A stretch of 64,000 nucleotides of DNA, from positions 372,001 through 436,000 of the forward strand of contig CAJQUW010013637.1 in the NCBI GenBank assembly GCA_907163375.1. The letters are read 5' to 3'. Made by a program: the position numbers and the translations under genes. The notes beneath the pieces were generated by a model. It searched no databases, was not told the DNA's origin, and was given only the letters and a program-made list of their open reading frames with translations. Shown piece after piece: positions 42,406-53,124 of this stretch; positions within the stretch are counted from its first letter, which is position 1; each line of letters opens with the position of its first letter. This DNA comes from Prostheceraeus crozeri. Lineage: Eukaryota; Platyhelminthes; Polycladida; Euryleptidae.

Positions 42406-43847
42406 CAGTGTTGTGCAGATTAATTGAGACACTCACTGTAATCATGTAATAATTGTCTTATTTTGATACTGGTTGCATATTACTTGATTTTCATTGCATT
42501 TGATGAATCCCATGAATACATATTATATTTTTATTTTCATGCTGAGTATCTTTCACCTTATCTTCAGTGAATTTCTTCTTAAAATTTCAGGCAATGTCAG
42601 ATACGTCATCATTTTTAAAGGGTAAAATAATCGCTTTGCATGAACATACCAGCAAGTCTGGTCGAGAAATTGCGCGTGATCTTGAACTTTCTCATGCAAC
42701 GGTTGCTAGAGTAATAAAGAAATACGAGGAAACAGGTAGTGTGGAGTCTGAACGAGAAGGAAGATGCGGTGCAAAACGCAAAACATCCGAAAGAGAGGAC
42801 CGCCATCTTTTGAGGATGTCAAAACAGAACCCGAGATTGTCTTCCACAGATCTTGCGAATGAGCTTCATCAGTCTAGAGGAATTAATGTCGATCCTTCAA
42901 CCGTCCGAAGACGCCTTCTCGAAGCTGATAGACCGGCATTGAGACCGATAAAGTGTCAAGTACTCACTGATAGAATGAAGGCAAGCAGATTGGAATGGGC
43001 AAAATCACACCAAAGTTGGACCTTGGAAATGTGGGAAAAAGTAAGTTGCTTTTTTTGGTTAAAATTTGACATTTTTATCATCTTTCAAATGCACATTTTT
43101 CCAGGTTATCTTCTCTGACGAAGTCCAGATTGAAGTTCAACCGGAGTGTTCACAGTTTGTGCGAAAATCCAAGGACGAGACTCTAAAACCAGAACATTTT
43201 GCACCGAAATTCAAATTTCCCATCAAAGTGATGATTTGGGGGTGCATATCGATTTATGGTACCACAAGGTTTCAGGTAGTCGAGGGTTGTATGAAAAGTG
43301 ACCAGTATATCAAAATACTGCAGTCGTGCCTCCTACCACAATCTAGAGACTGGTTTCCATCTAGTGAGTTCATCTTCCAGCAGGATTTAGCGCCATGTCA
43401 CACTTCAAAAAGTGTGAAAAAGTGGTTCACAGACCATGGTGTTCAAGTTCTCCAATGGCCTGGCAATTCGCCAGATTTAAACCCGATAGAGAACATTTGG
43501 CCAATCCTAAAGGCAAAGGTCTCCAAACGTGATGTCCGCACGCGACAGGATATCATTCGAGCTGTCATTCAGATTTGGAATCGAAGTGACGAACTCAATG
43601 ACATTTGCACTGCCTTGGTTCATTCAATGCCTCGACGTGTTCAAGCTTGCATTGACGCAAATGGTGGACCTATCCATTACTGAAACGGTTGTGATGATTT
43701 CTTAGGTGTTTTGAACTTGTTCATTAATCATGCGTAGATTTTCATATGCCTTAGACATGAAAAAACTAATAAAGTAATTACGTAATTTGGAATTAAGAAT
43801 GTGCTTTACAAAAATGCACAGTGTCTCAATTAATCTGCACAACACTG
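42406..43847 (+). mobile_element. Tc1-2 (DD34E), apparently complete, with intron
   Basis: TIR CAGTGTTGTGCAGATTAATT (continuing GAGACACT) is inverted without mismatch at the right end. TA at 42404-42405 and 43848-43849. 1442 bp. Confidence 0.95.
42594..43683 (+). CDS. Tc1-like transposase with 64-bp intron, intact
   Basis: The exons 42594-43040 and 43105-43683 give 341 residues. The intron 43041-43104 runs GTAAGT...TTTTTCCAG in phase 0. The N-terminus MSDTSSFLKGKIIALHEHTS begins paired helix-turn-helix units. The catalytic blocks are WEK-VIFSDEVQIEVQ, FIFQQDLAPCHTSK and WPGNSPDLNPIENIW, with 34 residues between the second D and the E. Unspliced, the reading continues through the intron into a stop, so splicing is required. 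No breaks otherwise. Confidence 0.93.
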
Positions 43848-43939
43848 TAAATTCCAAATTGTTTTAATCATTTGCATATCTATGTAAACTCAGTAAATTT
43901 TCTTCTACGTTGTCTGGTTTATTGCGTGCATATTGATTA

Positions 43940-46666
43940 CACAGTGTGACGCAAAATTTAGTTGACTACTTTTTTTCAACTTATTCAGTCAATTTTGAGA
44001 CGAGAATCACGAATTTCCATGTCATTTTGCACCGAAAACGGTAGTTTTTGAGTTATTTGCATTCTAAGATATAGCAGGCCTAGGTAAAGGGGTATATTTG
44101 AATAAATTTGTCAGTAGGATAACTTACTGCAGTAAAGTGAGAATGTTCCGCAAATCATTTCCAAGAAAGCACAGCTTTACCTACCCAGGCACCCACGTGA
44201 CGCATCACGCTGGTTCAGATAACAATAGGGGAAAATTTCATTGGATGACTTCCGCTCTGAGCATCTAATGGGGACTTAGTTGTTAGCTGATGCATCGACT
44301 GACAGCATTTCCCGTCGTGTCTAGCTTCGGATCAACGATGGCCTCTCGCAGATGCAAGTCGCATGCGAACTATTTTTGTTACGTTTGTGGATATTACATT
44401 CCGAAGAATCAATCCATTACGAAGATTACGGAAAAACAGACAAAATACTCTCAAGCCTACGAAATTTACTTCGGAATAAGCATTCATCAGGATATTGGAA
44501 AGAATTGGGCGCCACAAGTAATATGCTCCAGCTGTCGCACTATGTTGGAGACCTGGCTACGAGGAGATCGACAGTCCTTGCCTTTCGCAATTCCGCGTGT
44601 TTGGCGTGAGCCCAGGAACCACGATAGTGACTGTTATTTTTGTTTAATCGATATTACTAAATTCAGAGGAAGAAGGGATGCTCTAGATTATCCTGATATT
44701 GACTCGTCTCGTGCACCTGTGCCGCACAGCATTGAACTTCCTATACCTAAACGTCCGGACATTCTAGCAATTGTGCCTGAACTACAGAATTCGGATTCGT
44801 CTAATGATGAAGTGAGCGGTTCAGATAGTGACTTTTCTATGATAGAAACACAGGAACCTCATTATCCCTCTCAAAGTGAGTTGAATTCTTTGATTGCTAG
44901 ACTAAATCTTAGTATGAGACAAGCTGAAATTCTTGTTGGTACATTAAAGAGATGGGATATTGTTGGTGATGATGTACGAATAAGATCGCAAAGACAAAGG
45001 TATATTGAATTTGTGCAATTCTTTGAGGAAACAGATGGTTTCGTGTATTGCAAGGACATTCCAGGATTACTATCAACTTGTGGGTATGCCATGAGTGATT
45101 GGAGACTTTTCATCGACAGTAGTACTGAAAGTCTAAAAGTTGCATTACTTTGCAACTTAGGCCGTCGACCGTCTCTACCTGTTGGATTTTCACTGAAGAA
45201 GGAGACCTATGAGTCGATCAAAGTGATTCTGTCTTTACTGAACTATGATTTGTACAAATGGCCCGTTGTTGGTGATTTCAAAATCATGAACTATTGTACC
45301 GGATTACAGTCAGGCTATACGAAATTTTCATGCTATTTATGCCTCTTCAACAGCAGAAAATCTGATGATCATTTCTCAACATCCTCATGGCCAGATCGGC
45401 CACAGCCTCATGTTTTTGGACAGTTCAATGCTATCAATCCTCCACTAGTTCCAAATGACAAAATCATACCACCCCCACTTCACATAAAGCTGGGGGTTGT
45501 CAAGCAGTTTGTTAAAGCTTTACACAAAAGGAAATCTCCTGCCTGTGAAATATTGAAAAACATATTTCCAAATCTCACTTTTGCTAAGTTGTCAGAGGGC
45601 GTTTTCACTGGTCCTGACATCAAAAGGATGTTTCGTTCTTCTGATCTAATCCTCTCTATGCATCGTTCAGAAATGGAAGCCTTCTTGGCTATCAAAGACG
45701 TAACGGAAAATTTCTTGGGGAAACACAGATCTCCTGACTATCAGCAGCTTGTTTCGAACATGCTTCAGAAAATGGAGGTGATTGGTTGTAGAATGTCAAC
45801 TAAACTTCACTTTCTTAAATGTCATTTGAGTGTTTTCCCCGAAAATTGTGGACTGTTTAGTGATGAGCAAGGTGAAAAGCTTCACCAACTGCTGAAGTCG
45901 CATGAAGACAGATTCAGGGGAAAAAACTCCATCAATATGATGTCGGACTATATTTGGAAAGTTGTAAATAATGCAGACTAACTCATGTTTTGAAAATATA
46001 GCATGAAAGTAATGTCACTAAGTGTTTTGTTCTTTTGTTGTCCTATAAAAGATGGTTTTTATATCAACAAAACCAACACTTCTAAAAATCTATTTTGATG
46101 GAATGTGATAAATATATAATACGTCGTACAACAATATACGTACATGTATGTAGGGCCTACATTTCGCATGTACAGGCCAATATTGTAAACGTCAGCAGTT
46201 ACTAGCATGCATGTACAATTATGTACATGTATGTTAACCGCATAAGTTGTACAAATAGGTAGCGCAAAAAGAAAATATCACCACGTGCAAGATTAAAAAG
46301 TAGGTTTACTCAATTTGGTCTAATATGACCATAGCGTTTCATGGTGTCGTAAACATTCTTATTTACCCGACAAAAACAAAAATAAATTGTAGTTATTCGA
46401 TTTGATGCAATAAGTAGGACCTACCGTATATAGATAGGTCTCTAATTTTTGGTATCCATAGGACTACTAAGAGTTGGATATCCTATTTAGCTTAATGAAA
46501 ATTATGCTGATTACGACTATAGAAATGACTAATACCATGATATCATGTAAAGTACGGTTTTCATTGAGAAACCGAACTCAGATTCGGGTTTTTCGACATC
46601 GAATTGACCAGAAACACTATAAAAAGTCACTCAACTACAAAAAAAAATTTTTTTTGTCACACAGTG
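43940..46666 (+). mobile_element. CAC...GTG-ended DNA transposon, apparently complete
   Basis: The left end CACAGTGTGACGCAAAA and the inverted right end CACTGTGTGACAAAAAA match, with further similarity (AGTTGA..ACTTTTT) inside. TTA precedes (43937-43939) and follows (46667-46669), a possible 3-bp target duplication. Terminal CAC and a 3-bp duplication suit the CMC (CACTA/Mirage/Chapaev) group, but this is unproved. One open transposase-like ORF. Confidence 0.7.
44290..45981 (+). CDS. transposase-like protein, intact, 563 aa, family unnamed
   Basis: ATG at 44290 (alternative at 44338, MASRRCKSHANYFCYVCGYY). An N-terminal zinc-binding region has CYVC, CSSC and CYFC pairs. A Ser/Asp-rich linker (about residues 150-200) follows. 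The core is FIDSSTESLKVALLCNLGRR, NYDLYKWPVVGDFKIMNYC, GYTKFSCYLCLFNSRKSD, PPPLHIKLGVVKQFVKAL and FSDEQGEKLHQLLKSHEDRF. This series (K.VLL.N......P, W...GD.K, G.TK..C.LC.WDSR, PPLHIKLG..K.FVKA) recurs in many uncharacterised animal proteins that behave like transposases. Acidic residues in GDFK, NSRKSDD and SDEQGE are catalytic candidates (inference). Confidence 0.75.
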   Translation: MHRLTAFPVVSSFGSTMASRRCKSHANYFCYVCGYYIPKNQSITKITEKQTKYSQAYEIYFGISIHQDIGKNWAPQVICSSCRTMLETWLRGDRQSLPFAIPRVWREPRNHDSDCYFCLIDITKFRGRRDALDYPDIDSSRAPVPHSIELPIPKRPDILAIVPELQNSDSSNDEVSGSDSDFSMIETQEPHYPSQSELNSLIARLNLSMRQAEILVGTLKRWDIVGDDVRIRSQRQRYIEFVQFFEETDGFVYCKDIPGLLSTCGYAMSDWRLFIDSSTESLKVALLCNLGRRPSLPVGFSLKKETYESIKVILSLLNYDLYKWPVVGDFKIMNYCTGLQSGYTKFSCYLCLFNSRKSDDHFSTSSWPDRPQPHVFGQFNAINPPLVPNDKIIPPPLHIKLGVVKQFVKALHKRKSPACEILKNIFPNLTFAKLSEGVFTGPDIKRMFRSSDLILSMHRSEMEAFLAIKDVTENFLGKHRSPDYQQLVSNMLQKMEVIGCRMSTKLHFLKCHLSVFPENCGLFSDEQGEKLHQLLKSHEDRFRGKNSINMMSDYIWKVVNNAD

Positions 46667-46869
46667 TTATTGATGAAATAGAGTCGAAGGAAAATTTTGT
46701 TCTGACATTACACCTTGCGTGTCTTAGGGTCATTTCTGAGCAAGTCTTTGTTAATTGAGGTTCTCTATGTTCTGACATTGTCTATAATTGAGTATTGCTC
46801 ACCTTTATTTGGTGTTTTACAGATTTTTCTGGGTGCTGTAGAGGTACCTTTCCTATGATACGTGTATCG
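45982..46869. other. element 3' region and spacer
   Basis: ACATGTA-rich stretch at 46140-46240. The element ends at 46666, beyond which there is no gene until the hAT relic. Confidence 0.4.
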
Positions 46870-47079
46870 TAACTGAAAGCTGAGTTAAAACTTCTTTCAA
46901 CTGACCATGACATTGACAAAACTAGTAATTGCATTGAACTCCTTGAAGTTTTGATGACAAATTGCCATACTGACACCTTACCGGAAACCGCGAAAATACT
47001 ACAGATTTGGTTGTATTCCCTAATAACGACCTTAGAAGCTAAAAAAAGCCTTTCAACTCTATAGAAACTTAAGACTTGC
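46870..47079 (+). pseudogene. hAT C-terminal relic
   Basis: LKAELKLLSTDHDIDKTSNC, CIELLEVLMTNCHTDTLPE, KKSLSTL, a stop, then KLKTC correspond to the SFSTLRRLKTWLR dimerisation segment of TTF-type hAT proteins. Cut by pB3 at the TTAA that follows. Confidence 0.6.
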
Positions 47080-47126
47080 TTAACCCCTTTAGTGCTGACC
47101 CCGAGTTAACTCGTCATGCAAATGTA

Positions 47127-48550
47127 CATCCTTGTGCAAATTAATTGAAACAACACTACATTAAGCTATATCCATATCTTTCTTCTTTCATACATCTCGA
47201 CTTATTCGAATAAGTATCAATACTCCACTTTCATGAGATTGAATAGTGTAGATATCTTTCATTTTCAAGTAATCATTCAATCCTTCATCACATTGTAAGT
47301 ACTTACACCATTTGAATTTAAATTCAAATTTTCATAGAAATTGTCATATTGACTATATTTGGCTGTGTAGAGAGGTTTCTCTTACGTTGATTCTTTACAA
47401 ACCGAAATCTTTTCTGAACCATTTTCTGTCGACGTTATGGATGTTTCACCAGCGAAACGTATTAAGATCATTACTTTAAAAGAGCACACATCAAAAACGT
47501 ACCGACAGATTGCTTCAGTTGTTGGCGTGAGTCTTTCTTCTGTCAGTCGCATCATCCGTCTTCATTGCAAGACTGGTTCAATCTCACCAAAACGGGCGGG
47601 TCGCTGTGGCCGTAAACGGAAAACTACGTCCAGAGATTATGCTTATCTATTGCGTGAAAGTGTAAAGGATCCACGGAAGTCGAGCGATGACCTCAACAGA
47701 GACTTACAGAGCAAAGGAATTAAAATCAGCTCATCTACTGTAAGGCGACGGTTGTTAGCGGCTGGTCGAAAAGCGCGTCGTCCTGTCCGAAAGCAGCTTC
47801 TGACAAGAAGAATGAAGCAGAAACGTCTTAATTGGGCCAGAAAGTATCGACATTGGATAAAAGAGAATTGGAGGAACGTTCTCTTTAGTGATGAAAGCCA
47901 TATGTTTGTCCAAGGGCAGCGCAGTAACATGTTCGGAGATCAGATGGTGAGGTGATACGAGATTCCCATATCAATCAAACGGTTAAGCATCCACAGAAAA
48001 CAATGTTTTGGGGTTGCTTCAGCTACTTCGGTGTTGGGGTTCTGCATCCAGTTGAAGGCATGATGCGTTCAAGTCAATATGTCGATGTTTTAAGACGGCT
48101 GGCAATACTTGAGCTGTCGCGGAGATTTCGGAGTGGACTGGAATTTTCCAGCATGACATGGCTCCATGTCACACGTCCGCCAAAGTTAAAGGATTTCTTC
48201 AACAAAACCAGGTTCCAGTGCTCGACTGGCCAGGAAATTCGCCGGATCTAAATGCGATAGAAAACCTCTAGTCAATTTGCAAAAGTCGCCTTCGAAAGAT
48301 GGACTGCTCAACAAAAAGTAAGCTTCATCAAGCTATTATTCAGGTTTGGTACAACGATTCAAAAATTGTATCTGATTGTGAAAAACTTGTAGACTCCATG
48401 CCAGAGCGTGTTTCCATGGTCTTAAAGAACAGCCGGGGGGGACATACTAAGTATTAGGTATGATTTGTTCTTAAATATAGCAATTCAATGATCGGAAAAA
48501 CGTGTTTTTATTAAATTAAGACTTTGTTTCAATTAATTTGCACAAGGATG
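47127..48550 (+). mobile_element. Tc1-3 (dead)
   Basis: TIR CATCCTTGTGCAAATTAATT (continuing GAAACAA) is inverted at the right end. TA at 47125-47126 and 48551-48552. 1424 bp. Confidence 0.93.
47437..48457 (+). pseudogene. Tc1-3 transposase, broken
   Basis: MDVSPAKRIKIITLKEHTSK opens the frame, with paired helix-turn-helix units, then WRNVLFSDESHMFVQG. Frame changes follow near 47935, 48130 and 48170. WPGNSPDLNAIENL runs into a stop where Trp is expected, and SMPERVSMVLKNSRG ends the protein at 48457. About four breaks. Related to the Tc1-2 protein in motif layout but clearly a different family. Confidence 0.88.
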
Positions 48551-48839
48551 TACCTTTCATAGTGCTGACCCCGTGTTAACTCGTCATGAATGTTTGCTCG
48601 ATGTCTACAGATTCAATGACTAAGAATAAGTGTCTGTCTGATTGTTATATTCATTTATCGAAGTTATTACGTGCGCCATTCGTGCTGCAGCTTTGATGAC
48701 TCAAAGCTCTAATGGCAATCATGATGGCGAAACGTCATTATTGATTGTCATCCAATAGGAGTACGCTCCCTTTTCTTAGTCAATATTGTCAGATTGTTAC
48801 CATAATTCACTGTAATATTGCACGTGGTGAAGTTGTGAT

Positions 48840-49263
48840 GGCCCGGCGGATATCTGCTGAACAGCTTGCTGTATTATTTGAAACATCAGATTGACTGTGA
48901 ATGTCGACGACACAGACGACCCGTTATCATTTTTTGAAATTTATATGACTGAGGAGATTTTACAAGTCATCGTAACAGAAACAAATCGTCGTGCTTCACA
49001 GCTGTTGCAATCGGATCTACCAATACACAGTCGTCTTAGAAACTGGCGAGACATTGACATCGGTGAACTTCGAGTATTCATTGCTATGATCTTTTACCAG
49101 AGCATCATTGTAAAGCCTCTTTCGCAGATGTACTGGACAACCAAACGGCTTCTTGAGACACCTTATGTTCGACAAGTGATGACAAGAGATCGTTTCCTTC
49201 TGATTATGAAATGTTTGCATTTTGTGGATAATCTATCACTGGCAAGCTATCTGGTAAGCTGGT
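48840..49263 (+). pseudogene. pB3 transposase, N-terminal part
   Basis: MARRISAEQLAVLFETSD and a stop, then FEIYMTEEILQVIVTETNRR, WRDIDIGELRVFIAMIFYQS, YWTTKRLLETPYVRQVMTRD and RFLLIMKCLHFVDN: the piggyBac domain up to the FL.I...LHF.DN block. The acidic linker is lost and the catalytic half is gone. Confidence 0.8.
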
Positions 49264-49411
49264 AATCTATCACTGGTATCTATCAAGCTTAAGGTGTTAT
49301 TATCACTTAAAAAGTTGAAAGCATGTTTTTGTAGGGGCAACTCTACAAATTCATGAATACATTTCAAAAAATTCATGAAATCCGACCCGACACTCATCTG
49401 TACTCAGCACT

Positions 49412-50089
49412 AAAAAGAATGAGAGTGGAATAAGTGACAACTCGGCCACATGGAAGAAAGACACTTTGCCTAATCTGATACCGAGTATAAACAGAAGGTT
49501 CATTTATTCATTTAATGTAAAAACTAGGGCTTCCGCTTCTTTAAACAATAAACCATCATTATAGCGTTTCAAATTGACTGAGCAAGAAGTTTCTTGGGTG
49601 CCATTGTCGTTTCTGTAATTTGGGCAAGTCCAGGTCATAAATGTCTATCTTGCATCTACTTTGATCAATATGTTTTCAAAAATTGATGTGTATTTTCAAT
49701 GAGTTATCTCTCTGGATCATGGAGAATACTATGTTCGTCCGTTACAAACCACCAATTTGCATTGCTTATCGGAGAAGCCTAATCAGGTTACAGGCCGAGG
49801 ATGTTTCAACAAAAAGATTTCGTCAAAAATTAAGGTATAAGAACTCAAAAATATTGCTTGTGATCCAGCTTATCATTAACTAAAAGCACTTTCAGAAAAA
49901 TGCATGATCTACGAGTATAGTCTGTCACAGAAGACGAACGGCAACCATTCTATTCTATATCTATTCTCGTGTCGTAGGTGGAAGATCTACATACATTTAT
50001 GCTCTTCATTTCTTTTTATGTCTAATTCCAATCAATGAATTTGAATAAATTTTTTGAATTTGTGCAATGCGTTTCTACTCTTAACTAAT
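49412..50089. other. spacer
   Basis: No gene recognised. GGTAATCTATCACTGG is locally repeated at about 49225-49275. Confidence 0.4.
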
Positions 50090-50990
50090 TTTCAGCTTAT
50101 CAAATGGAGTGTACACAAGGATGATTGCATTCTTTGATTGAACGTCTTCGTCGATGTAATATGAACGCCACACAAGTCCATGATATCATTGAAGAAGCTT
50201 GGCCTGATCATTGAGTTGCCAAGAATTTCGAAGTCGAAGAATTTGACCAAGAAAGTCGAAACACCTTTGACCGCAAACCAGGTAGTGGTGAGAAGATAAG
50301 ACAAGCAAGAAATGAAATTGTCCAAGCCGTGAACAGTTGATCAATGAGGATAACTGCATCACACTCGAGCATACCGCTAACGTCCTACATATGTCCCACA
50401 CTATGGTAGAGAGAATTTCAAATGAAGATCTTGATAAACAGTCACACGCGATGGATTCCTCACACTTTGTCAGAGTATAACAAGGCTGTTCGTATTCAGC
50501 GTTGTAAAGATCTACTGGAGATCTACTGGAGTCAGGCAAACAAAACTAAATTTGGCAGCTGTTGATAAAAAGTCCTGTATCTTCGAAAATTATAATCCAG
50601 AAATACAATTGGAAGTTGGATAAGTGCAGCTGGTGACTAGGAAAGTGACAACGGCTTTGAGATCCGCCACGGAGAAAAAGCACCTTGCCATTGTAGCTGT
50701 TTCAGAGTAAGGCTTTCATTATTTTGAAATGCTAACCATCCAATCCAGACAGATGCATCCCGTTTCTTGGCAATCTTGAAGATTTTTCAAAGCGACAAGC
50801 GGATCCAATTTTACCAGAAAATATGCGGTTACAACATGACAACGCGAGGTCCCATAACGAAATTGCAACCACTCGGCACATTCCGATGAACAACAGTCGA
50901 CTCTTGCAGCGTTTCCAAAGTAAAATCTGAGAATCCGCGAAGGCCAAGTAAATCCGTGCAGATGGACCCTAACCCCCTTTACTTTGCAGT
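50090..50990 (+). pseudogene. mariner relic, heavily decayed
   Basis: FEVEEFDQESRNTFDRKPGS, then HTRWIPHTLSEYNKAVRIQR and MRLQHDNARSHNE follow the order of mariner transposases (helix-turn-helix linker, W.PH.L......R...C, LQHDNARPH with catalytic D). Many stops and frame changes. No terminal repeats found. Confidence 0.6.
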
Positions 50991-52070
50991 TTTAAGACCA
51001 TAGTTGTGATTTTCTGGATTTCATTTTCTTGCATATTCAAAACTGAATCCTACATAGTGATGTGCAACTTTTACTTTCAATCTTAAGTAGACTTTCGATG
51101 GAACTTGATTGGGTCACTATAACTGTTTCTATCAATAGGGTCAACATATTGTAACTAGTAGTACTAGTAGGTAACTATAAACAAAGCGTAGTGTAGTAGG
51201 TACAGTATTTTCAGTAATAATCAAAGACTTCACAAAACAAGATGAACAAGAAACTATTCCGGTACCAATATCTCTCGAGTCAAGTGGCATGGGAATGTGA
51301 CTACAACAAAAGGTCTTCATGATAATTATTGCAAAAAATTCAAAAGTGGCCTCATGGTCCACGTTTTACTACACTTCACGGTAACTGAGTGTGAAGGACT
51401 ATCTGAATGTAGATGTACGCGTACATATTGACAAAAAATAAATCTTTATTAAGAAAAATTGCATTCATCTATTGAATTTGTAACAACTTGAATTAAGGAT
51501 GACGAGAAAATAGTCAGCACCAAGTGTCTTATCATTGTCTATGACGCCTCGTATCCATCAGTGGTTCGGTCGAAGGCAAAGTTCTCTTCAACTTTCTTTT
51601 GGACTCATCTTTTTTCGATGACACGGGAGCTGCATCTGTTATCGACTGTGCTTCTAGCATAAGCCCCTTGGCTGCCTCCATGTATTCCATGGCTGTTTTC
51701 ATCGCAAGGCTGTTTCCATTGGCCACGTCATCACAAGGCAGACGAAGTGGCGCCCACGATTATTCGCTGAGACCTTCCATACACAGCAATCACAAAGTGC
51801 GATGAACCGATGGGAAATGTATTTACCTGATATACGCACGTATATCGTTCTCTCTTTTGGTTTGACTTCAGTTTTACCACTGCAACCTGATGAAGCGGAC
51901 CTGATAAGTCCACGAAAATTTGTACATTTCTTTTATTTTATCTAACAAAAAATGTGTTCCATCAAATGTACTACAGAAGCTGTACATTAGGTGAACAATG
52001 TTTAATTTGAAATGATTTCTGTGAAAAACACCACACTAAGATTCAAACTAAACTGACTAAACTGACTTAA
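50991..52070. other. spacer with unrecognised minus-strand frames
   Basis: Minus-strand frames at 51532-51726 (AMEYMEAAKGLMLEAQS...) and 51731-51913 look protein-like but match no family known to me. Otherwise AT-rich. Confidence 0.3.
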
Positions 52071-52460
52071 AAAGATTGTGACATCAAAACTCTGCGCAGC
52101 TTCTCAATTTTCCGAGCGGCTGCGCGCTGCGCGCTCACTTTTGGAAACGCTGCTCTTGAGACAACCATCATATTCACCAGGTACCAATCCAATCTGTGTG
52201 ATCGCGACCTATTTCCGAGTCTTGAGGCACTTCGTGACAGCTTCGATTCACAAGACGACATTAACCAATTCCTTGACGCGAAGCTACCATATTTCACATC
52301 GAATAGAATGAAGCAGGCACTCCAGAATTCTATGACTCACAGGGGAAAATCATTCAAGTTTGAGAAAAATATCACCAAATCACCAATATCATTGAAAAAA
52401 TATATATCAAGTTTGAGCAAACACGCATTGCACAAATTCAAAATCATCGATTTTGAGTAG
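52071..52460 (+). CDS. unrecognised exon-like frame
   Basis: 129 open codons, no early ATG, so probably a terminal exon or truncated gene. It reads SFSIFRAAARCALTFGNAAL, YQSNLCDRDLFPSLEALRDS, FLDAKLPYFTSNRMKQALQN and KKYISSLSKHALHKFKIIDF before TAG. The composition is that of a folded helical protein. It lies 130 bp before the tandem array. Function unknown. Confidence 0.35.
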   Translation, partial: KDCDIKTLRSFSIFRAAARCALTFGNAALETTIIFTRYQSNLCDRDLFPSLEALRDSFDSQDDINQFLDAKLPYFTSNRMKQALQNSMTHRGKSFKFEKNITKSPISLKKYISSLSKHALHKFKIIDFE

Positions 52461-53064
52461 ATACAAAGAGAAATCGAGACAATCAATGTATGCACGGATC
52501 ACATACGACAACAACAATCCCGTATACAAACAATAATACCGAGTTAATTAGACGGTGGAGATCTCTAATCAGTCAATATGTGTACCGAGGTAATTTGCTT
52601 TCAAAGAAATCCGCTTGCAGTAGTGACTGTGTCAAGTGGTGCTTAACCGCTCCAATAATTCGATTGTATAACTGTCATCCTCTGCATTTCATACTCAAGC
52701 CTTTGGTCCAGATAGATCTTGCTATTTCCGCCGAGGGGCAATCGATTTCCTCGTCTTCTTCGCATTCCATACTTGTCCTTGCGGCGTCAGTCTTGGCACA
52801 GCAAGTTTCCGCTTGTGCTTCGTGGACACTCAGACAGACGCTTTCATGGACAACACTGTCACTCACACAGAGAAGCGGTTCAGGTCACATGAGGGTGACG
52901 TCATACACGAGCTACTGCAGTCTTCTCCTGCACATCGACCATCTAAGCGGTTGCCTTTGTCTGCACAGAGTGTTGCCCGTGTCTGCACAGGATCAAATAA
53001 TTGACTTATCTACTGAAGTACCTTGTGAGGACGGTGGTTTAGATACACCTGCATCTAATCACCT

Positions 53065-53124
53065 AGGTACTTAAGTACCTATTGAGAAGGTCGTGGGCCG
53101 CTTAGATACTCTACAGTAGTATCT
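53065..53124. repeat. palindromes within each array unit
   Basis: AGGTACTTAAGTACCT (53065-53080) is a perfect 16-bp palindrome. AGATACT...AGTATCT (53104-53124) is a 7-bp-arm inverted repeat. Both recur at the same place in every full unit. Confidence 0.9.

Larger units (their letters stand above)
47084..49411 (+). mobile_element. piggyBac pB3, decayed, split by Tc1-3
   Basis: TTAA at 47080-47083 then CCCCTTTAGTGCTGACCCC. The palindrome CGAGTTAACTCG at 47102 recurs as CGTGTTAACTCG at 48572, which is 44 bp away once Tc1-3 is discounted. The right end is probably near CTCAGCACTAAA at about 49400 (inverse of TTTAGTGCTGA), but its TTAA is gone. Only the N-terminal part of a transposase remains. 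Confidence 0.65.

Noticed and set aside
43935-46671. Transib/RAG-type element
   Set aside because: The ends look heptamer-like, but the 5-bp flanks differ (GATTA and TTATT) and the protein lacks recognisable RAG1/Transib motifs.
52675-52866. Minus-strand 63-codon frame recurring in every array unit
   Set aside because: It begins at a non-ATG codon, has no family signature, and its conservation is explained by the homogeneity of the whole unit.
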